This document shows, one piece after another, positions 23,991 to 35,879 of a DNA stretch of 64,000 bases; the first letter of the stretch is position 1; each line of letters starts with the position of its first letter. The stretch covers positions 18,316,734 to 18,380,733 of the forward strand of contig NC_089738.1 in the NCBI RefSeq assembly GCF_035083965.1. Direction: 5' to 3'. The stretch is from Branchiostoma lanceolatum. Its lineage: Eukaryota > Chordata > Leptocardii > Amphioxiformes > Branchiostomatidae. A program made the position numbers and the translations under genes. The notes below the pieces were generated by a model that did not search any database, was not told where the DNA came from, and was given only the letters and a program-made list of their open reading frames with translations.

Positions 23991-24299
23991 CCCGTTCGAC
24001 AGCGCTGATAGGACAGGCCGTTCAGTTCTGTAACTTTGATCGTACTGAAGACCTTTATTGATATATTGTGCGACAATTGTACACGGTACAAAATATGACA
24101 TACGGCAACAGCTATTAAAAATAGTAAAAAATCGAGGTATAGAATAAAACTTAACATCGTCAATAGAGGGGCAACATTTGCGAGCAAATGCAGAATGTAG
24201 TTGCGTATCAACATGTTTGTTTAAGGTTAAGTTTGCAGCCGAAGAAGTTATTTCTTTGGTTCGATAAGCTGGCTGCACAGCGGTAGGTCAAAGTGAAAA

Positions 24300-26035
24300 A
24301 CAACTTCTTCCCCTCAAAATTTACTTAAACCAACGAAAAATGTTGATGCGCAACTCACTTGAATATACGCACAAGTGTGACAGGGCCCTAACGCTGTGCA
24401 CGCCGAAAATCATTTGTCATTTCCCATGTAAAGACGTTGGCTTTTAAGAGCTTGATAATGGCGTATCTCATCCGGCTAAACTCTACAAATATCAAGTTGC
24501 ACCAAATTAAGACTGATGTAGGCTTAGACCAACTAGGAGGACCAGACAAAGCTTGATTCGGTGCTTGCGCGATGGCTAACAAATTAGTAAGGATCGTATG
24601 TATTCCGCGTAATGGATCGTATGTATTCCGTAAAACTCGTATGTTTCTGCGTAATGGATCGTATGTATTCCGTAAAGTTTGTATGTTTCTCGTAATGGAT
24701 CGTATGTATTCCGTAAAACTCGTATGAATTCCGTAAAATTCGTATGAATTCTTTGGAGCCCCTGCAATTAAACTTTTACCCTGGGCACGGCATCGAAAGA
24801 CTGCTAGCGGTTGAAGCTGCAAAAAAAATTCAACATCGTGCCGTATCAGGTAGCTAGATTTGCTACATGTTTACCAGTCCACAGGGAAATGTCAGCATAG
24901 ATTTATTGTGTAAAAAAACGGTTTGTTTTTGTGAAAAAACGGTTTGTTTTTTTCTAATATAGATGATACCCAGAGAAAAAAAATGACGGCGCTGGTTATG
25001 ACCGCGGATGACCCCAAATCGGGTGTTCCCAGCCGGCGTGTCAAAATGACACCGGGTTGACGGTACTTCAAGTGTTAAACTCATACCGACGATGGTGACA
25101 CTTAAGAATATGTTTACTACTGTGAAGGTAAACATAAAAATCAAGAAAAAATATCCAAGCAGCAACGTCGTACATGTGTAGATACGATTGCAAGGCAACC
25201 TAAACACGCCATGTTTCATTCTGCCCGGTCGCATGTTCCAAAGCTGGGGTCGTTGACCTCATTTCGAACAGTTCCTAGGCGGTCATTGACCGGCGGCCGT
25301 GGATAGAACATCGTTCTATTGGCATTCTATTGGGATTCTATTGTTCTAAAGGCATTCTATTGGGATTCTAAAGTTCGACACTTTCACCAGTTTCTGCCGC
25401 ATAAAATTATTATTTTTTGCATCGTTATGGGATAAAAAGACCAAGGTGCAGTGTCTTATGTACAGGCCTACCTGCTTGCTGGTTTTCAAGTTATTCCAAG
25501 CTCTAGTTTTGGAGATATTCGTGTTTTTTTCATTTGTTTTTAAACGGAAGAAAAAGAAAAAGAAGAAGACGAAACAGAGCAAAAACAATATGTTTACTTC
25601 TGTGAAGGTAAACACAATTACTAATGAAATAAGGGCTAGCACAAGTCTTTGATATAGTATTACGATCGAGTGGTGCTAACAATGAGTTTCTGTATTTTTC
25701 TAATGACATTATAAGCTAGCAGTCTTTTACACATCTTCCTATTTTTACATTGTGGGGGTTGTTGGATCTAAAGATATATTAAAATCAGCCTGTAGCATCG
25801 AGTCTCTTAAAATCTATTGCACTTGATTTGAGAAACATTGATAACTTAACGTTATAAGACTCGTGTTCTTTCAAGCCTTCCCGTCTGCATGTGCGTTGCT
25901 GTTGAGGGTTTACGGATTACCGATGGCGTAATGTCCGAGGAATTCTCACAAGAAATGAAGGATCCTCTACACCTATATTAATCATGAATCCTTTCTTAAG
26001 ATTCTTGCATTAGTATCACGAATCCTGTATCATTG
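24300..26035. other. Spacer without a recognisable gene; short tandem repeats
   Basis: 24595-24755 is a loose tandem array of GGATCGTATGTATTCCG/AAACTCGTATG units. 25305-25375 repeats GGCATTCTATTGGGATTCTA. ATATGTTTACT(A/T)CTGTGAAGG occurs at about 25110 and 25590. Nothing else supports a gene. Confidence 0.6.
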
Positions 26036-26039
26036 GTTG

Positions 26040-26145
26040 CGTCGGTGGGCACAACGTCGGAGCATGGTGAGTATCGAACTCGGCACCTAATGATTCCGAG
26101 TTCAACGCTCTAACCGTTACGCCAAGCCGACGTTACAAGTTGCCG
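26040..26145 (-). mobile_element. tRNA-Arg-like SINE head
   Basis: On the minus strand it has the A-box TGGCGTAACGG, an anticodon-like loop CTCGGAA, and the B-box GAGTTCGATACTC. Only 5 base pairs of the acceptor stem remain (GTCGG/CCGAC). A degenerate tRNA-derived SINE is more likely than a working tRNA gene. Confidence 0.5.
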
Positions 26146-27909
26146 GTAGTTCTTTGAAAGAAGCCAGCCTGCGTGTGCTGGCCCCCAGGGTAATTATGAC
26201 GCAGAACATGTCATCTTCAAAACACTCTTCATGACCACACACTTTAATTCAAGCCAAGCGCAAGCTCTGATGATATCTAGTCATGCGCGTGAAACTAATC
26301 GCATCAGAAGGGGAAAAAACACGCCTGTCCTTAGGCAGAGCACGCCCTTAATCACATTAGTCAATTTTTTATAGATACTTTTGATTTGCCGACTTTTTTC
26401 CTGCATAAAAGTGCATAGATTACCTTTACTGACATCTCATTGAGCTTACTAGGATAACAAGGCAGTCAGAGGCAGGCCAGAATATCGCAAGCACTGACAT
26501 GTATGATATGGACGTGAGAAATATCTTTCGTTCCAACCGCTTGCTCCTCGGAGACAACCACCGAGAGGACAATGTTTCCTCGGCGGGGCTTGTCGACGCG
26601 CCGTCCGCCAGTGCTCAGACCGTGTTCGGGGTGGTTATTCTCCTGGCAGGGTTGACGGGGATCCTCGGTAACGGCCTGGCTCTTCAAGCTTTATATAGGT
26701 CAGTGAACCGTCTTTTTAATGTGCATTTTATTTTTCAGACGCCACGCCACGTATTATTCCGAATGGTTTTTATTTGGAGTTCGAATCGTTCCGTGATCCT
26801 TAGCAACGCCCTTTGATTTGTCCAGAGTAGATAAATATAGAATACAACACGGCGATCCGACCCGTGGTCGGGCTGGTACCTCGGGTGATACGGAATACAC
26901 AGTGTTGTATTTTATCTTTGTCATACCCACCCGAGAAAACACACATTTCTATGTGAAATGCGCCATAAGTTTAGAAAAGTTGGTGTCCTCGTACAAAAAT
27001 CTGAAACAGCGGCGACTACCGAATCCAATATTCGAATTTTTGATAGCGGCGCAGTCGGCGCACTCGAAATGCGTTCTGAATATTCTATGGAAGGTTGTGT
27101 GATAACCCAAAGTTATCACCCGGTCCGGAACACCCTTATCAAACGTTTTCGTGGTCCAGGTATGACATGATTATTGAAAAAAGCCAAACCGGGCGAGTTC
27201 TATCCTGGAATGAAAGTGACATAGTTTCGCGCGGATTGGGGTCATCAACATAACACCCTCGCTATCTATGATAAGTCATATACCAATAGAAGGTACAGAG
27301 TATGCTCTTTCTTACTCTCCCAATTTCTTGTTGGTTAACAACTCGAGGGGAAGTAACAGAAAAGGACCTGATCATTGAAGGGAAAGCGAGAAAAATCCAC
27401 GTAAAAATCCATAGGAGTAACAAAGGAGCCTAAAATATTGAGGAAAATTAAGATAAGGAAGATAATCGGTTATTCATACGATTAACGTCATGCACTCGAG
27501 CGACAAGCTTTCTTGTAAGGTGTGTTGACGCCCGAAGTCATGGAACGGATTACTTTCTTTGCGGAAGGAAAATAAAACTGACTCGAACTCTCGACGTGGC
27601 GTGGCGGCTGTTTTGGGCGTATTTTGCTTCCGTAGGGTTGCATTCTTCAAGTCGCTAAGACCTGATACAGTCGGCAATAGCTCGCGTGTAAACTAGCATA
27701 GACCACAGTGCGGTTATATTGGTATTTTCATGGTTTATTTCATTTCTTTTACTTTTTTTATCTTTTATGGCTGTGATAACACCCCCTTTATTTCATTTTT
27801 CTACCTATCGCTTTCACGTGCGAAAATGGTTATCAGCGGATAGATGACTGTTGACAAGCTCAAGTCACTATCATGAGAAAACCCTTAAATTCAATTCTTG
27901 GGACATGTT

Positions 27910-28208
27910 AAGCCCCCCTGTCACTGGACCCGCGGCACGCTGGCGGCGTCGCTGCGCACTAAAGACCCCTGTCACTGGACCCGCGGCACGCTGGCGGCGT
28001 CGCTGCGGCCGATCGAATTGACAAAGCACTCAACTAACTTCATCGACAAAATACGAATCTTTTTATAAGCTTTGTGTGTTTTGTTGTCTTTTTGGTCATA
28101 CTTGTACGTTTGGAATGATATTCCCATTATAAAGTCAAGGGTAAGACAAATCCGGTTTAGGACGTAGCGACGCCGCAAGCGTGCCGCGGGTCCAGTGAGA
28201 GGGTAGCT
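27910..28208. mobile_element. Foldback element, core family copy 2, in opsin A intron 1
   Basis: The arms are CACTGGACCCGCGGCACGC and its complement GCGTGCCGCGGGTCCAGTG. The left arm is duplicated in tandem (about 27915 and 27966). The core is ACGAATCTTTTTATAAGC...GTTTTGTTGTCTTT. Confidence 0.75.
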
Positions 28209-28224
28209 TTATGCTAACATAATA

Positions 28225-28357
28225 TCCAAGCAGATCTATCGGTGGCAAAGACCGTATCCAACTGGCAAAAGAAGTTTCGGTGGCGATCTTAACTCCTTTT
28301 TCCAGTTAGATTTGATTTGATTGTACATGGTCTTTGCCGCCGATAGATCTGCTTGGA
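28225..28357. mobile_element. 133-bp foldback MITE in opsin A intron 1
   Basis: TCCAAGCAGATCTATCGGTG pairs with the right end CCGATAGATCTGCTTGGA. The arms are about 32 bp around an AT-rich loop. A related end occurs at about 13790. Confidence 0.7.
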
Positions 28358-28856
28358 GATTAATTCCAACAGAACAGAAGAGATTCATAAAAGATTTGTT
28401 GGTCGCCAAGACAGCATTTTCGAAGAATCAATCTTTATGGACACAACAAAAGTACAGCGACTTTCGTAAGGTCTTCTTCAACTATACATGCATGCAAACA
28501 AACAAGTGGATACACAAGAAGTAATCTACGTACAAGAATATGAACACGTCGAGTTTAACGTATCACTTATACTACTAGTTCTAATTAATGTCTAAACATT
28601 CTCTGATATTTTAATTTTACCTATTTACCCCTGTAGGTGTAAAACCTTGCGGAATCCGAAGCACTACCTAACGGTAAACCTGTGCCTGACAGACGGCCTG
28701 CTGTGTCTGGTGTACTGCCCCGTCACTGTCTGGGCATGCTTCGCAGACACATGGACGTTTGGAGAAATCGGTAGGAATATGGCGTTCTTTTGATATTTAA
28801 TATATAGCAGTACTATTATACGCCGAAAACAGTTACTCAAGCAACTGGATAAAAAT

Positions 28857-29945
28857 AATTGTTTTGGCCAAGCTGTTCCAAAAGGTATCGGCAATCAGGA
28901 CGTTGGAAACTGCAACTTTCCCTGAAGTTTGCAGTAACATATTGTGGGAAACGACGCCAGATGACGAAAATTGAGTCATATATCTAACAAATCAGACGTT
29001 AAGCAACTGGATAAAACGAATTCAACTTTGTTTTCAAATTTTTTCAAAATTATTTTTCACATTTTTTCAAAATTTAAAAATTGTATCCAGTAACTGTTTC
29101 TTGGCGTATCTCATTACCTAAATGTCTAACCTTCATCAACGTAGCAGTACTATTGTCACTTTTGTGTCCTTCCGTATTCTATGGCTGAACAAAAGATCAG
29201 AAAAAGGCAGGCTAGCATCACACAGTCAAACCTAGTCGGCCTTCCACCTGCAGTCGTAAGCCACATCAAAACAGACCCGTTCATTCTTAAGGGGAGACTA
29301 AACAGTTACAATAAATGCCAGTAATGCATGTAGCCCTACGGGGAAGTGAAAGAAAAGATGTCATTATCTCAGGAATAAAAACATCAGACTACAAAAACTT
29401 ACCCTCAAATGCTAACCTGTTATGTCAGCTGTAATTAGATGTATTCCTGACAAATTCAATACGGCTAGTTTGCAGATAAACCCAGCCTAATCAGAGCCCT
29501 TGGATAGGTCCTTCAGGCTTCAGACACCCAGTTGAAGACCACCCCACTATATCATGGGGGTGCCAAACCCCACAAGGTAGAGACAGACCTTTTATTTTAA
29601 CTAATTCAGCAAATACAGAGTCTATCCCACCACAGCCACTCCTATACTGGCCAGATTTTTTTAACTGCCACCAAAATTGTTTAAACCCTGTTTTTTTTAC
29701 TCTCTCAGTGTGGGTTCTAGGCGCTAACTCTTGCGTCTCCCCTTAAGATGGGAGCCAGCGATATTAACAAAAAAGAAATAACCATCTGATTTCAAATTGT
29801 TAGACATGTACCTATATTTTCTTCATCTGGCGTCATTTCCCACAATATGTTACTGTTTTACCGCAAACTTCAGGGGCAAAGTTGCAGTTTCCAACGTCCT
29901 GATTGGGTGCCGATACCTTTTGGAACAGCTTGGCCAATCAGAGCC
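28857..29945. mobile_element. Element with about 115-bp inverted repeats in opsin A intron 2
   Basis: 28857-28975 and 29823-29942 are inverted copies (GGCCAAGCTGTTCCAAAAGG and its complement, CCACAATATGTTACTG and its complement). They differ by a few small indels. The roughly 850-bp spacer has no gene. The part near 29090-29140 resembles the dispersed TCTAACCTTCATCAAC repeat. Confidence 0.65.
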
Positions 29946-30119
29946 TCCCATTTAGCTATTCCCTCCCTCCCTCCCTCCAGAAAGCTAGCTTCTCTAGCCT
30001 GGATGTGAAAACTGCTCTGCTCGTCAGATAGCGTGTTTGCAGAGGTCATTGACCCGTATGTCACTGTGAGTGCTCGAGTGATTGGATAAAAGGCAAATAA
30101 TGAGAGAAAAATCAAGAGC

Positions 30120-30245
30120 CATACATAACACTAAGCAGTATTTTTAAGACTCTCCCAGCAGTGCTGCGGCATGCCTGTCTTCCACCTTAAGACCCTCTGC
30201 TAACCGACCAACAGTCTTATCCACTAGGCCAGCAACCTCGATTCT
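30120..30245 (-). mobile_element. Degenerate tRNA-derived SINE
   Basis: The minus strand shows TGGCCTAGTGGATAAG, a perfect A-box form, then a GTCGGTTAGC-like arm. The B-box is eroded. Confidence 0.4.
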
Positions 30246-30877
30246 TTACAGTCCCCGTTCATGCCCCAATTAACAACTGAAATTGATGATGTTTGCTTCA
30301 TCCACAAGCCAAAATAAGCAAAGCATATTAAGGCAAAACCAGTGAAGCATGTCACTATTGTGCAAAGTACAAATTGGACCAGTGGGAATTTCGACATGGA
30401 AAATCTGGAAGCACTTTGGCTGTCTTGTGACTCTACAACCTACACAAAGACCACCTTGGATTGTTAGACAAACACGGCTCTGAAGGTTTATTGAAATCAT
30501 TCACATAGAATATTAGAATTATAAACTCAAGCTTCTTTTTCATACATGTTTCCTGGAAACTAAGGTGTATATTGTGCAAAACGTAATGGGTTTTTTTTCG
30601 GCCAACCAGCCCATTTGTTTTGAGTAGCCCCCCCCCCTCCCCCCTACACACACACACACACACATACACACCAATCATTTTTTTCTCAATCCCCTGGATG
30701 GTTGTCGACACCAGATTTGATTGTACTTATTATTTGAAAGGAAAGATAAAAGGATATTGCAAGGGTTGAACGTTTATCATTGATCTATCATTATCATTGA
30801 TTTCCTCAATTTGATCATTGAGCTAGCAGAGGGGAAAATACCTTTTGTATCCTCTCTAGGATTATGCAATTGACTTT

Positions 30878-30935
30878 GTACAATGCTAAACCTTCTTCCA
30901 ACATTAAGGTATTGGAAGAAGGTTTAGCATTGTAC
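30878..30935. other. 24-bp perfect hairpin beside the opsin A exon 3 acceptor
   Basis: Arms 30878-30901 and 30912-30935 are exact complements (GTACAATGCTAAACC.. and ..GGTTTAGCATTGTAC) with a 10-base loop. It ends 66 bp before exon 3. It could be a minimal foldback insertion or a small-RNA-like hairpin. Confidence 0.8.
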
Positions 30936-31999
30936 TATGACTACTACCAACACAGATGATAATGCAATAAACTTCATTGTAATTCTCATCTCTACGGCCA
31001 GGTCGCGACATGTTTGGCTTCAGTGTCAGTGTGATGACCATAGTGCTGATGACCACCCAACTCGCCATAGCCGTGCAGCGACTCATCGTGGCCTTCAACC
31101 CGCTCGCCGCTGCAACAACCATCACACACGGGAAGATGCTGGTGTCTGTGGCTGCCACTTGGCTCTACTCCATCCTGCCCATGCTGCCTCCTCTCTTAGG
31201 GTGGAACAGGTTCATAGTAGACCGTACCGGCGTTAGTGTCATGTTTGACTACCTAGCTCTTGACGACCTCTCCAGAGCGTACGTCATTGCTTTGTTAATG
31301 TGCGCCTTTGCGCTTCCGTTAATTGGTATAGTCTGTTGTTACTGCTATATTTTTGTGGCCGTTAGATGGTCTAGACAGCATGCGAAAGTGCCGGCATCAG
31401 AGTTGACTTGTTAGAGAGATACAAAGACTGCGATTGTCTCGCTGGGACTCTCAGCCTTGTTCTGTGTAAGCTGGACGCCATATGCTATGGTGGTCCTCCT
31501 AAGTCTGTGCAACATCACGGTTCCTGTCACGTATGTCATGGTAGCTGCAGCCATAGCGAAGTGTTCTTCTACTATAGACCCAATGATGTTTGCGTTGTCG
31601 CTACCTGCGGTCCGACAGTTTTACAAAGAAAGACTGGGAAAATATTTCTGTGAAAAATCTGTGAAACTCGGGACTTCAGTGTAAAAGCAACTTCGTATTC
31701 AATTCGTGATGTGAAAAATAGGAATATGTACCACTAGATTCCCTATTTTGTACCTTGTAAACTTGTTGTGCAACAAAATTATATTAATTTGTGACAAAAT
31801 ATGGTGATCATTGAGTATTTTGTGCATGTTAAATTGTTTACTTTCTTGTGGCAATTTGACAATAAAGTTTGTAATGTCAGTGTCGATGTAACACTAACCT
31901 TTCGCTGCCTGTTGCACCATTATGAATCGTGCTGTTGCAATTCAAATAAAGACTAAAGACTAATCTCAACGTTTGTTGCGACTTTTTTTTCAATTGTAG

Positions 32000-33240
32000 A
32001 ATCAAGGCATCAGATAATCTACCCGAGACCCAACCTGAAAGACTTCTTTTTGACGGTTCATTGTCAAATTCATGTACACCAATTCACTCCTCGACAAAAA
32101 CTTTCAAATGCCTCTACATCTTTTTATTTACTTATTTATAAGTCTTAAGGGTAGTCTCTCCAGTTAACTATCACTGAGTAACTAATAACCAAGGGTGCAC
32201 TTACAAATCATAACAAATTAGGATAGAAAAAGGATATCTTAACATAAACGAAATGAATAATACTTTTACAATTTACACCTTTTGAAACCACTTGTATGTA
32301 ACCGTTGTATTGATGATACCCAGGGCCAATTACACATTGTCACTAAGCTCATTGACAAGTGTTTATTTATCTATTATCATTATATTGAGATATACAACGT
32401 TTGTGGAAGGATTGACATAACAGGTGACTATCACTCAGATGGCATGGCCGAGAATTGGCAAGCCGGAAGTTGTTCATGGGACAGATTTTAGTCTCCCGAA
32501 GGGTCGTTGCCATTTAAAACGGTCGATACCATATCTGAAAACGGTACACTTTAAAGCGGGTATTTCACTGGACTGAGCGAACTTTGCGAATTTTCGCCAA
32601 TTTTGTCTTGCGGTCACGCTAAAAAAATGACCACGCCCAGAATGTCAAATTCTTAGTTCAGTTCCAAATCGGATACAAGATAACTTTATTAGAAATCTCA
32701 GCATTGCCACTGGCTTAAAAGCTGAATGAATAATGATGAATATTCATCAAAACAAGATTTGCAGTGATTCGTGCCATTTTGCGTCATATCGCCGATGGCA
32801 AATGTTTGAAATGTTAAAAATATTAGCAATTTCTGTCGACAAACTGACCCGCTTATATAAGTGTAGTAGCGTCTGCGTTACATGATAAAGGGGCCAGTGG
32901 AATTTTGTTTGAATTTTGTATATTCATGAGAAACTCCAATCCGCTTGCAGGCCGCTTTTCATTGAGGCCATAAGAGAAGAGGTTAGGGTCAGACAAAATA
33001 TAACAAATTTAAGACACAGATTACAACATTAAATTATCATTAAAGTTTGAATAAAACTATAAACGTATGTTATCACACATACGAATGGTACAAAACACAT
33101 AATAGAGTGAAATATTATATATGATTAGTGTCCGTTCGTTTGGTCATTTCTGTTACTGTAAGAGTTGAACGTTAGAGTCGGACGGAAGCCTATGGATCTT
33201 CTAAAGACTAGGTCCCTTCCTTTTTTTTGTTGTTTTTGTG
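32000..33240. other. Spacer between opsin paralogues, no gene seen
   Basis: AT-rich sequence with no repeat border or open frame that I can support. Homology with the 5' flank of paralogue A begins at about 33280. Confidence 0.5.
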
Positions 33241-33279
33241 CTTTTAGTTTCTGTAGTACACAAACCTCCGGCGCATGTA

Positions 33280-33622
33280 GGGACGGAGCAACCCTGCGTG
33301 TGCTGCCCCCAGGGTAAATATACAGCAGGACATTTAATCTTCAGAACAATCTCTACCGTGAGACTCCAATTCAGGCCAATTGAAGCGCAAGCTCTGTTAA
33401 GTCAAGCAAATCGTTTGAGATGGACGCCTTAAGGCAGGACATGCGCTATCAGCAACATTCGCCATGAAGTTACATAAATGGTGCTTTGAAGTTTTTTTTA
33501 TTGACCCACATGCTCATGTTTTTCGCTAATCAAAGTGAATAGCTGTCCTTTGCTGACATGTCATTGGAATCATTTGGATAACGTGGCAATCATAACGAGG
33601 CTTGAAGATTGGAAGCACAGAC
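33280..33622 (+). promoter_or_regulatory. Duplicated opsin 5' flank
   Basis: CCTGCGTGTGCTG(G)CCCCCAGGGTAA and GAAGCGCAAGCTCTG, and later (T/C)TTTACTGACAT-type phrases, recur in the same order upstream of paralogue A (26165-26498). The duplication unit therefore included about 340 bp of 5' DNA. The TATA-like CATAAAAG of A reads AATCAAAG here. Confidence 0.55.
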
Positions 33623-34867
33623 ATGCATGGTATGGACGTCAGAAACGTTTCCAACCGCTTATTTTTCGGAGACAATCACCGAGAGGACAATGTTTCCTCG
33701 GCGGAGGTTGTTGACGCGCCGTCCGCCAGTGCTCAGACCGTGTTCGGGGTGGTCATTCTCCTGGCTGGGCTAACCGGGACCCTCGGAAACGGTCTGGCTC
33801 TTCAAGCTTTATACGCGTAAGTTAACTGTTGCATCACTATATGTCTTATCAATGTGCATTAAACATAATTTGTGTCCGTAGATTAGATCAACCTTTTTTT
33901 TCGTACTATCATTACTTTGTTCTGTCAGCTCATTCTAGTAAAGCTGAAGAAGAGTGATGGATGTCACTCAAAACGCCCGTATCTTATCCAGTTGTAGAGT
34001 TTGATTTGTCTTTAAATAGTATTTACCTGGATGTCTAACCTTCAACGACGCAGACTAATTTTCGTCAAGTAGCTATCAAGATATGACCCTTTAATTCTTG
34101 TCTTGGAACATGTGAATCCAACAGAGAACAGATTTATACAACATTTGTTGGTCGAAAAGATAGCATTTTTGAAGTAGTAGACAGATGACATTTCTTCCTT
34201 TGGCGTCCGAGTGACGCCCACCTAGCCTATTCGGCTAATCTGTCTAAAAGTGTGCCAAAAAACACTACGGATTTGGTTGCCGATGTGCCAAAATCTAGCA
34301 CATTTGCCAACAAGACCCGTACAATATTTGTTTTTTTTTTAATTCAAAAATTCTTTCCTTTCCTCCTGCAGGTGTAAAGCTTTGCGGAATCCGAAGCACT
34401 ACCTGGTGGTAAACCTGTGCCTGACAAACGGCCTGCTGTGCGTGGTGTACTGTCCCATCACTGTCTGGGCAAGCTTCGCACACACATGGACCTTTGGAGA
34501 ATTCGGTAGGAACTTCGTGTTCTTGTAATATTCAATCGAGGAGTATTTTATTGTCCAAGGTATGTGCATCTCTGTGTTTTGTGTGCACGTACGTGGTTAA
34601 ACTTTACCTAGTGTAGCCTGGATGCAATACTATTTCTTCGGCGGGGGCTCCTACACTCGCTACCCTAACATTTTTTAGGGTAGCGAGTGTAGGAGCCCCC
34701 GGTAGAAATAGGATGGCACCCAGGCTATACCTAGTGTACCTCACAGGAGTAAAATTGGAATGCAAAATAATGATTATGATGGCGATGATGATGACGATGA
34801 TGATGACGATGATGATGACGATGATGATGATGATGACGACGATGGTGATGATGATGATGATGATGAC

Positions 34868-34928
<61 letters not shown>

Positions 34929-35642
34929 TAATAACGTTCATCGTCATTTATACGTCCAGGTCGCGATCTAGTCGGCTTCAGTGTCAGTGTGATGACCCTA
35001 GTGCTGATGACCACCCAACTCGCCATAGCCGTGCAGCGACTCACCGTGGCCTTCAACCCACTCGCCGCTGCAACAGCCATCACACACGGCAAGATGCTGA
35101 CGTCTGTAGCTGCTACTTGGCTCTACTCCATCCTCCTCATGCTGCCTCCTCTCTTAGGGTGGAACAGATTCATCATAGATCAAACCGGCGTTAGTGTCAT
35201 GTTTGACTACATAGCTGTTGACGACCTGTCAAGAGCATACGTCTTTGCTTTGTTACTGTGCGCCTTTGCGCTTCCGTTACTTGGTATAGTCTGTTGTTAT
35301 AGCTATATTTTTGTGGCCGTTAGAAGGTCCAGGCAGAATGCGAAAGTGCCGGCATCAGAGTTGACTTGTAAAAGGGACACAAAGACCGCGGTTGTCTCGC
35401 TAGGACTCTCAGCCTTGTTCTGTGTAAGCTGGGCGCCATATGCTATGGTGGTCCTCCTAAGTCTGTGCAACATCACGGTTCCTGTCACGTATGTCATGGT
35501 AGCTGCAGCCATAGCGAAGTGTGCGTCCTCCATAGATCCAATGATGTTTGCGTTGTCGCTACCTGTGGTCCGACAGTTTTACAAAGAAAGACTGGGAAAA
35601 TATCTCAGTGGCAAATCTGTGAAAATCAGGGTTTCAGTTTAA
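33623..35642 (+). CDS. Opsin-like receptor, paralogue B, intact, three exons
   Basis: The exons are 33623-33816, 34372-34505 and 34960-35642, giving 336 residues with seven membrane segments. Opsin signs: Asn56 (1.50), an FCVSWAPY TM6, Lys296 seven residues before Pro in AKCASSIDP (the retinal site), Asp183 at the bovine Glu181 counterion position, and LLGWNRF in loop 2. Odd: Arg111 and Val189 replace both disulphide cysteines (bovine 110 and 187), QRL replaces (E/D)RY, DPMMF replaces NPxxY, and TM2 2.50 is Asn. The gap-free TM3 and loop 2 alignment with melanopsin-type opsins makes opsin ancestry likely. A light-sensing role is unproven. The third loop is short and the C-tail about 25 residues. 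AATAAA at 35725. ATG 33623 aligns with the start of paralogue A. Confidence 0.85.
33930..34055. repeat. Dispersed repeat (GAAGAAGAGTGATGGATGTC family)
   Basis: Shares GAGTGATGGATGTCACTC, CTTATCCAGTTG and GGATGTCTAACCTTCA with 44010-44330 and, in part, 60945-61070 and 29080-29140. I do not recognise the parent element. Confidence 0.55.
34614..34727. mobile_element. Palindromic MITE with 9-bp target duplication in opsin B intron 2
   Basis: It starts TAGCCTGGATGC and ends CACCCAGGCTA. The inner arms GGGGGCTCCTACACTCGCTA and complement meet at a T6 loop. TACCTAGTG is duplicated at 34605-34613 and 34728-34736. Confidence 0.85.
34771..34928 (+). repeat. (GAT)n microsatellite next to the opsin B exon 3 acceptor
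   Basis: About 50 GAT/GAC triplets end 31 bp before exon 3. The poly-Asp, poly-Met and poly-Ile frames are artefacts. Confidence 0.95.
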
Positions 35643-35879
35643 AAGTGACTTCGTATTCAAAAAATGCGACGATCATTGAATATTCTGTGCATGTGAAATT
35701 GTTCCTTTCTTGTGGAAATTTGACAATAAAGTTTGCACATTTTGAAGCTAAGTCTGTATTTTTGGTTACATAATACACTCTCACTAAGCTTAAGTACTTA
35801 GCTACTCCTCAGTATCTATTGATATCTACCATATTTGTCGAAGGATAGACGTAACAGGTCAGCGTCACCTTTGATGTGA

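Larger units (their letters stand above)
26499..31684 (+). pseudogene. Opsin-like receptor, paralogue A, with an in-frame stop
   Basis: The exons are 26499-26698, 28637-28770 and 31002-31684 (phases 2 and 1), the same structure as the neighbour at 33623. Features: LGNGLALQALY in TM1, Asp at the TM2 2.50 position (LTDG), WTFGEIGR before TM3, AVQRL instead of the (E/D)RY motif, a GWNRFIVD extracellular loop 2, VSWTPY in TM6, and IAKCSSTIDPMM in TM7 with lysine at the retinal site. TAG at 31412-31414 interrupts exon 3 in the third intracellular loop, where the paralogue reads TGT-AAA. The frame is otherwise open to TAA at 31682, so it is a very young pseudogene, an allele, a read-through case or a sequencing error. 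TATA-like CATAAAAG at 26404; AATAAA at 31861. Confidence 0.8.

Noticed and set aside
34713-35092. Poly-Asp, poly-Met and poly-Ile open frames
   Set aside because: Translations of the GAT repeat fused to shadow frames of opsin exon 3.
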